Shown in pieces: positions 1-3,548 of a stretch of DNA of 5,790 nucleotides. Source of the DNA: Dehalococcoidales bacterium (GTDB lineage Bacteria > Chloroflexota > Dehalococcoidia > Dehalococcoidales > Fen-1064); contig JAQTOJ010000129.1 in assembly GCA_028713395.1 (NCBI GenBank), positions 1 through 5,790 of the forward strand, read 5' to 3'. How positions within the stretch are numbered: position 1 is the stretch's first letter; the number at the start of each line of letters is the position of its first letter. Under the pieces are notes generated by a model that was given only the letters and a program-made list of their open reading frames with translations, did not search any database and was not told the DNA's origin. The position numbers and the translations under genes are program-made.

Positions 1-742
1 TAGCGAGGACAAGATCGCTATTGGACAAAGGTTTGTAACAAAGCTTTGGAATGTCGCGAATTTTACTTATCCTTTTTTGAAAGACTACGAGATGCCTGGA
101 TCTGCACCCCCGCTTTTGCCTGCCGATAAATGGGTGCTCTCACGCTTGCAGAGTCTCGTAGTGGAAGCTTCAGATTCTTTCAAGAGCTATGATCATGCTG
201 CTGCTAAAAGCATGGTAGAAGTCTATTTCTGGGATGTTATTGCAGACAACTATATTGAAATGGTAAAAAATAGATTATACGTTCCTGGGGAGGACACTCC
301 AGAAAAACAATCAGCAAAGTACGCTCTTTACCTAGTGCTTCTAACCATTCTCAAGCTGTTAGCGCCGATAATGCCGCACATCACGGAAGAGGTGTTTCAA
401 CTCTTGTTCAAAAAACGCCATGAGGAGATTTCCCTTCATTTGATGGGTTGGCCAGACACGCAACCGGAACTGATCGACAGCGGCGCAGAGGCCTCGGGCC
501 AAGCGATGGTAGCAATTGCGACCGAGGCAAGGCGCTATAAATCCGAAAACAAGTTGTCCATAGCTACACCTTTGAACCAGATAAAGATCACTTCGGCTCA
601 AAGTGAACTAGTCAAAGAACTTCTGGCATCCATTACAGACATACAGAGCGTCACCAGAGCAAAGAACGTAGTCGTTGTGCAGGGAATGTCAGACTCGCCT
701 TCACCTGAGAGTTCGCTCGGAGTTGCCGTGCAGGTTGAATAG
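1..742 (+). CDS. valS: Valyl-tRNA synthetase, C-terminal part (5' end outside window)
   Basis: ValRS charges tRNA-Val with valine in the cytoplasm. The reading frame is open from base 2, giving 246 residues before the TAG at 740-742, so an apparent TTG start at 77 is internal. The fragment opens with SEDKIAIGQRFVTKLWNV, the segment that leaves the catalytic Rossmann core in ValRS. The alpha-helical anticodon-binding domain follows: a WVLSRLQ helix, then WDVIADNYIEMVKNRLY, a ValRS hallmark resembling the family's DNYIEL/VKxRLY, then LAPIMPHITEEVFQLLF and the GWP turn. The KMSKS loop and editing domain would lie upstream. After the helical bundle there is a short alpha/beta tail ending in VVVVQGMSD and a Ser/Pro-rich stretch. 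The 65-75-residue C-terminal coiled coil typical of most bacterial ValRS is missing, which matches the archaeal-like form found in some bacteria. It converges on the radical SAM gene. Codon use looks more AT-rich than in clpC. Identification is firm; the subtype is inferred. Confidence 0.93.
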   Translation, partial: SEDKIAIGQRFVTKLWNVANFTYPFLKDYEMPGSAPPLLPADKWVLSRLQSLVVEASDSFKSYDHAAAKSMVEVYFWDVIADNYIEMVKNRLYVPGEDTPEKQSAKYALYLVLLTILKLLAPIMPHITEEVFQLLFKKRHEEISLHLMGWPDTQPELIDSGAEASGQAMVAIATEARRYKSENKLSIATPLNQIKITSAQSELVKELLASITDIQSVTRAKNVVVVQGMSDSPSPESSLGVAVQVE

Positions 743-1110
743 GCTAAAGTCACAAAGTAGCGGAATGACTAAATCTTCAAGCTGAATATCAAAGCGAAAT
801 CTTTGCCAGTACTACCTATTGATACCTCAGCTCCACCACTTCTCCCCCTGTCATCCCATCCACCCAAATTACAATAATCAAGCACCAAATCCCAAACAAT
901 TACCAATTCCCAAAATTGGAAAAAGAGAAACTCTTACCTTGTATTTCTATGCTTTGCCCGCTTCGCCTTGTACCGTCAACCTTGGCGCTACTTTTTCTCT
1001 ATTTTGTGCTATTTACTCTACTAAAGCGATAACTTTCCATTTTATCCCCCCGTCTAAATACTAATAATCAGTATCAAATTACTAGATAGACTGTTAATCT
1101 CCCGGTATGA
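743..1110. other. Non-coding convergent spacer with G-poor C/A-rich tract
   Basis: This spacer separates the stop codons of two converging genes. From 831 to 917 the + strand has only two G residues and is built from loosely repeated pieces such as CCCAAA, CAAATCCCA and CAATTACCAATTCC, so the other strand is G/T-rich and almost C-free. An 81-codon frame at 819-1064 starts at TTG, has no ribosome binding site and a low-complexity His/Pro/Asn-rich product, and is not credible as a gene. Further right, a weak 5-bp inverted repeat (ATACT at 1058-1062, AGTAT at 1070-1074) has no T-tract. I see no convincing intrinsic terminator for either gene and no RNA gene. Confidence 0.6.
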
Positions 1111-2271
1111 CTAACGGTGAGTGGCCAAGATTGGTTCTAATTGTGTTTCCAACTGGGGCAGGAATGAGAGTTGTCTTTCGTCATCGAGTATCCCTTTAAA
1201 CCAGATGAAAGGCATCGCCTTCGTAGTATCGACCTTCATTTTTTTTAATTGTTGTACCGATGAAATGCTGTGCTCGCGGCGGGTTTTAATGATTCTATCG
1301 GCGACTAACGGTCCAATACCCGGTACCCGTAGTATTTCCTCATAGCTCGCTTTATTGATATCTACCGGGAAAAGCCACGGTTGTTTTTGAGCTATGGTGA
1401 GCTTCGGGTCTTTTCCCAGCGACAGATTGCCGCTAGTATCGAGCGCCAGTTCCAGATCGGCGGGAGAGAATTTGTAAACCCTGAGCATCCAGTCTGCCTG
1501 ATAGAGCCGGTGTTCCCGCATCGGTGGAGTTGGGGTAATACCTTCCAGTGAGGATTGTTTTACGGGATGGAAAGCGCTAAAATACACTCTTTTTAAGTCC
1601 ATTTCCCGGTAGAGAGAGGTGGCGGTATGTAAAATATCCAGGTCGGTTTCCCCGGCTGCCCCCACGACAAACTGTGTCGTTTGCCCTGAAGGCACTATAT
1701 AGTCATCTTTTGCTCTTAGCTGTTTTACCCAGCGCATACGTTGCACAATACCATCGAGCAGGTCTTTCTTGCGGCTCAATTTTGCCAGATGTGGCGCAGT
1801 CGGCGCTTCGATATTGATGGAAACCCGGCTTGCCAACCGGCACCCTGCTTCGACACAATCGAATCCGGCTCCCGGGAGAATTTTCAGATGAATGTAGCCT
1901 TTGAATTCATGCCGGTAGCGCAGGATTTCTATCGCTTTTATCATCCCTTGCATAGTGCGGGAAGCATCCTGCCCGATGCCGGAACTAAGAAACAAACCCT
2001 GCACGAGCTTTTTGGTGTGTAATTCGATAAATAATTTTGCCAGTTCCTCTGCCTGGAAAGAACAGCGGGGAATATCCCGCCCGATTTGATTCACGCAATA
2101 GCCGCAGTCATTCACACAGACATTAGTCAGCAGCACCTTGAGCAGCGATATCGAACCGCCGCCGGGCAACGCGGCTTGAGTGATGAAATTAAGCGGCGAT
2201 TTGTCCGTAGGGCAGTTGCCGCCGCAGATATCGAATTGCGCCGCTGCCACCAGAGTCCTTAACTTGTCCAT
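1111..2271 (-). CDS. Radical SAM protein of the putative DNA modification/repair family, with C-terminal HhH region
   Basis: This 386-residue protein should bind a [4Fe-4S] cluster and S-adenosylmethionine; the reaction is unknown. It resembles the radical SAM family normally encoded beside a uracil-DNA-glycosylase-superfamily protein (TIGR03916, 'rSAM_link_UDG', named from memory). The cluster motif C-x3-C-x2-C is intact at C52, C56 and C59 (CVNDCGYC), directly after ISLLKVLLTN as in the family. Other family-like stretches are LFLSSGIGQD (94-103), a YIHLKILPGAG segment (126-136) and SINIEAPT (151-158), part of the TIM-barrel SAM site. Two extra cysteines lie at C16 and C20. Residues about 303-360 form a ComEA-like helix-hairpin-helix (DINKASYEEILRVPGIGPLVADRI), suggesting non-specific DNA binding. 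The ATG has a weak ribosome binding site (GGGG, five bases upstream). It has its own promoter with an overlapping palindrome. The expected glycosylase partner is not adjacent on either side. The family call is confident; the repair role is inference from known gene context elsewhere. Confidence 0.88.
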   Translation of the reverse strand: MDKLRTLVAAAQFDICGGNCPTDKSPLNFITQAALPGGGSISLLKVLLTNVCVNDCGYCVNQIGRDIPRCSFQAEELAKLFIELHTKKLVQGLFLSSGIGQDASRTMQGMIKAIEILRYRHEFKGYIHLKILPGAGFDCVEAGCRLASRVSINIEAPTAPHLAKLSRKKDLLDGIVQRMRWVKQLRAKDDYIVPSGQTTQFVVGAAGETDLDILHTATSLYREMDLKRVYFSAFHPVKQSSLEGITPTPPMREHRLYQADWMLRVYKFSPADLELALDTSGNLSLGKDPKLTIAQKQPWLFPVDINKASYEEILRVPGIGPLVADRIIKTRREHSISSVQQLKKMKVDTTKAMPFIWFKGILDDERQLSFLPQLETQLEPILATHR

Positions 2272-2284
2272 TATTACCCCGATG

Positions 2285-2308
2285 TTTATAGAACAATTGT
2301 ACTATAAA
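2285..2308. promoter_or_regulatory. Near-perfect palindrome over the transcription start: candidate repressor operator, SOS-box-like
   Basis: The half sites TATAGAACAA (2287-2296) and TTGTACTATA (2297-2306) are inverted copies with one mismatch in ten positions. The outer pairs at 2285-2286 and 2307-2308 also match, giving 11 of 12. The site runs from the edge of the -10 hexamer across the predicted +1 of the radical SAM gene, where a bound repressor would block initiation. Its core, GAAC-AATT-GTAC, is one base from the GAAC-N4-GTTC pattern bound by LexA in many Gram-positive-type bacteria. The palindrome is observed directly; operator function and LexA as ligand are inferred. It is AT-rich and has no T-tract, so it is unlikely to be a terminator. 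Confidence 0.55.
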
Positions 2309-2335
2309 TTTAACATCGGTAAGCGCTAATGTCAA
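2307..2335 (-). promoter_or_regulatory. Sigma-70-type promoter of the radical SAM gene
   Basis: Read on the minus strand, a perfect -35 box TTGACA (2330-2335) is followed by a 17-bp spacer and the -10 hexamer TAAATT (2307-2312; 4 of 6 consensus). The -10 is preceded by TGT, which fits the extended -10 pattern TGn. The predicted start is near 2300, giving a leader of about 29 bases before the ATG at 2271. Spacing and match are good, but this rests on sequence alone. Confidence 0.7.
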
Positions 2336-2362
2336 GATTTAGTATGAATAATCTACCGGTAG

Positions 2363-3364
2363 CTATGTGGCGTTTTTTAAAACTCTCAATGCCCTCAATG
2401 TCACCCATTTATTCGGCTGTTTCTTGGCGCCGAAAGCCACCCAGGTTTTCCCGGTGTAATCGTATTCCAGCGGCCAGCGGCCCTGCGCGTCCTGTTTATC
2501 GCGTATCAATTTCAGGGCATTTTGCAGGCGGGGGTCATGCCCATAACCGAGACCGACCAGCCCCTCAACGATCTGCAGCAAATCCGTGATATAGAAAACC
2601 GGAAAGCCGAATTTCCACCAGTTGCCGCTGGGTTTGGCGGCATAACCGCTGGGGTAAAGGGCTGTTGCCGGATCGATACTGAAGAGAAAATCCACCCCCT
2701 GCTTGATCGCAGCATCGATAAGCGGCGTCCGTTTTTCAGCAGGCAGCAGGCTGAAAGCCAATATCACTTTGCTGGCGCCCCAGGCGCAGGGCAATTTGTT
2801 ATTGGAGCCGCAAGCAAAATTCGGGCCGCATTTACCGGCATAATAACGCACCGGCGCCGCTTTATCCTCTACTGGGGCTATGCCGTCTCCGGTGACGCTC
2901 CTTGCCATCCATTCAAAGGCTTTATCCAGCCGGGGATCCACACCCCCGAGGCTCAATAAAGCCCCGCAGATATTCCCCTGTAAACAATCCGCCGTCCCGG
3001 AAGGCGCGCCGTTAATCGTCACCTGTCCGCCCGCCGCCAGTGTGTGATCCATAACATACCGGCAGGCAACCGCGATTCTTTTGTCCTCGTTAATGTCGGC
3101 GCCAAGCTGTGCCAGCGTGACCAACGACCAGACTGTGCCGGTATACTTGGGATAGTACCCGGCGCCGGGTGTTTCCCAGTAGCCTTCCGGTTTCATTTTG
3201 TCCAGTATCTGCGCGATCGGTCCAGTTTTATGAGCCTGCTGCCGGGCGTCTGCCAGTTCTTTACCCCCGGCTTTCACCAGGTCGCGCAGCGCCAGATACC
3301 TGACGCCGGGATCTTGGGATTCCATTAACCAATCAAATCCATTTGCCGCGGTTAACTCTTTCAC
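2363..3364 (-). CDS. Alpha/alpha-toroid (prenyltransferase/squalene-cyclase-like) protein of unknown function
   Basis: I recognise the fold type but not the function of this 333-residue protein. Toroid repeats show as aromatic-rich helical segments: WLMESQDPGVRYLALRDLV (12-30), GYWETP...WSLVTLAQLGAD (61-90), DPRLDKAFEWMARSVTGDG (143-161), and near the end DPRLQNALKLIRDKQDAQGRW (277-297). The last contains a QW-like Q-x-x-Q-G-x-W motif. Squalene-hopene cyclases are about twice this length and carry DxDD, which is absent, so terpene cyclisation is not supported. Six cysteines are present (C101, C127, C133, C179, C185, C193); the last three flank a CGPNFACG...LPCAWG segment that could bind a metal or form a lid. 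No signal peptide or membrane helix is evident, so a cytosolic protein is likely. GTG at 3362-3364 is the first usual start after an in-frame TGA upstream. M14 is an alternative but would cut into the first repeat. A candidate promoter sits immediately upstream, so it is probably transcribed separately from clpC. Confidence 0.8.
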   Translation of the reverse strand: MKELTAANGFDWLMESQDPGVRYLALRDLVKAGGKELADARQQAHKTGPIAQILDKMKPEGYWETPGAGYYPKYTGTVWSLVTLAQLGADINEDKRIAVACRYVMDHTLAAGGQVTINGAPSGTADCLQGNICGALLSLGGVDPRLDKAFEWMARSVTGDGIAPVEDKAAPVRYYAGKCGPNFACGSNNKLPCAWGASKVILAFSLLPAEKRTPLIDAAIKQGVDFLFSIDPATALYPSGYAAKPSGNWWKFGFPVFYITDLLQIVEGLVGLGYGHDPRLQNALKLIRDKQDAQGRWPLEYDYTGKTWVAFGAKKQPNKWVTLRALRVLKNAT

Positions 3365-3370
3365 GCCCCT

Positions 3371-3399
3371 ATCATAAATCTTTGCAAGAGAATGGGCAA
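3371..3399 (-). promoter_or_regulatory. Candidate promoter placing the toroid gene start at or near +1 (leaderless)
   Basis: On the minus strand TTGCCC (3394-3399; 4 of 6) is followed by 17 bp and then TATGAT (3371-3376; 5 of 6 matches to TATAAT). Only six bases, AGGGGC, separate the -10 from the GTG start, so transcription would begin at or within a base or two of the start codon. AGGGG lies one base from GTG, too close to act as a normal ribosome binding site, which agrees with a leaderless message. Prediction from sequence only. Confidence 0.5.
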
Positions 3400-3456
3400 C
3401 TCATAAGCATTTGGTATTACTGGCACCCAATTGAGATTCTGAATTAGGGATACTGG

Positions 3457-3477
3457 ATCCTGGACCCAGTCCAGGAT
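3457..3477. repeat. REP-like perfect hairpin
   Basis: ATCCTGGAC (3457-3465) and GTCCAGGAT (3469-3477) are perfect inverted copies separated by CCA, giving a 9-bp stem with a 3-base loop. The flanks (ACTGG before, GACG after) and the overall wording resemble the dispersed intergenic palindromes, often ending GGATGACG, seen in many bacterial genomes. No T-tract follows on either strand. Only one copy is in this window, so calling it a repeat family is inference. Confidence 0.45.
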
Positions 3478-3490
3478 GACGTATAAAATC

Positions 3491-3524
3491 AAAGGGGAGA
3501 AGACTATTATGTCTTCCACCCTTT
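3491..3524 (-). terminator. Long hairpin after clpC, probable terminator
   Basis: Arms at 3491-3504 and 3511-3524 can pair over 14 positions around a 6-base loop (TATTAT on the + strand), with one mismatch and one G-T pair. It begins 24 bases beyond the clpC stop codon in the direction of transcription. On the minus strand the stem ends in CCCCTTT and is followed by GATTTTAT, a T-rich but interrupted tail. That fits an intrinsic terminator separating clpC from the toroid gene. On the + strand the stem ends in CCCTTTT, so some bidirectional activity is possible. Confidence 0.6.
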
Positions 3525-3548
3525 TCATACTTTATAAAAATCCTCCGG

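Noticed and set aside
77..79. TTG as the start of a separate 221-residue protein
   Set aside because: The frame is open to base 2 and the upstream codons encode conserved ValRS sequence, so the codon is an internal Leu.
743..790. AGTCA...TGACT inverted repeat after valS as a terminator
   Set aside because: Only five pairs, an 18-base-class loop of ordinary sequence, and no T-tract.
819..1064. 81-codon + strand frame in the valS/radical SAM spacer
   Set aside because: TTG start with no ribosome binding site, low-complexity His/Pro/Asn-rich first half that simply translates the G-poor tract, and no recognisable domain.
2353..2362. Perfect 10-bp palindrome CTACCGGTAG just after the toroid stop codon
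   Set aside because: Too short, with no loop or T-tract to act as a terminator, and lying upstream of the -35 box; reasonable as chance without comparative support.
2522..2959. 145-codon + strand frame antisense to the toroid gene, and similar frames antisense to clpC
   Set aside because: Shadows of well-supported minus-strand genes; no family resemblance in their products.
2363..3364. Toroid gene as a squalene-hopene or other terpene cyclase
   Set aside because: No DxDD motif, about half the expected length and only one QW-like motif.
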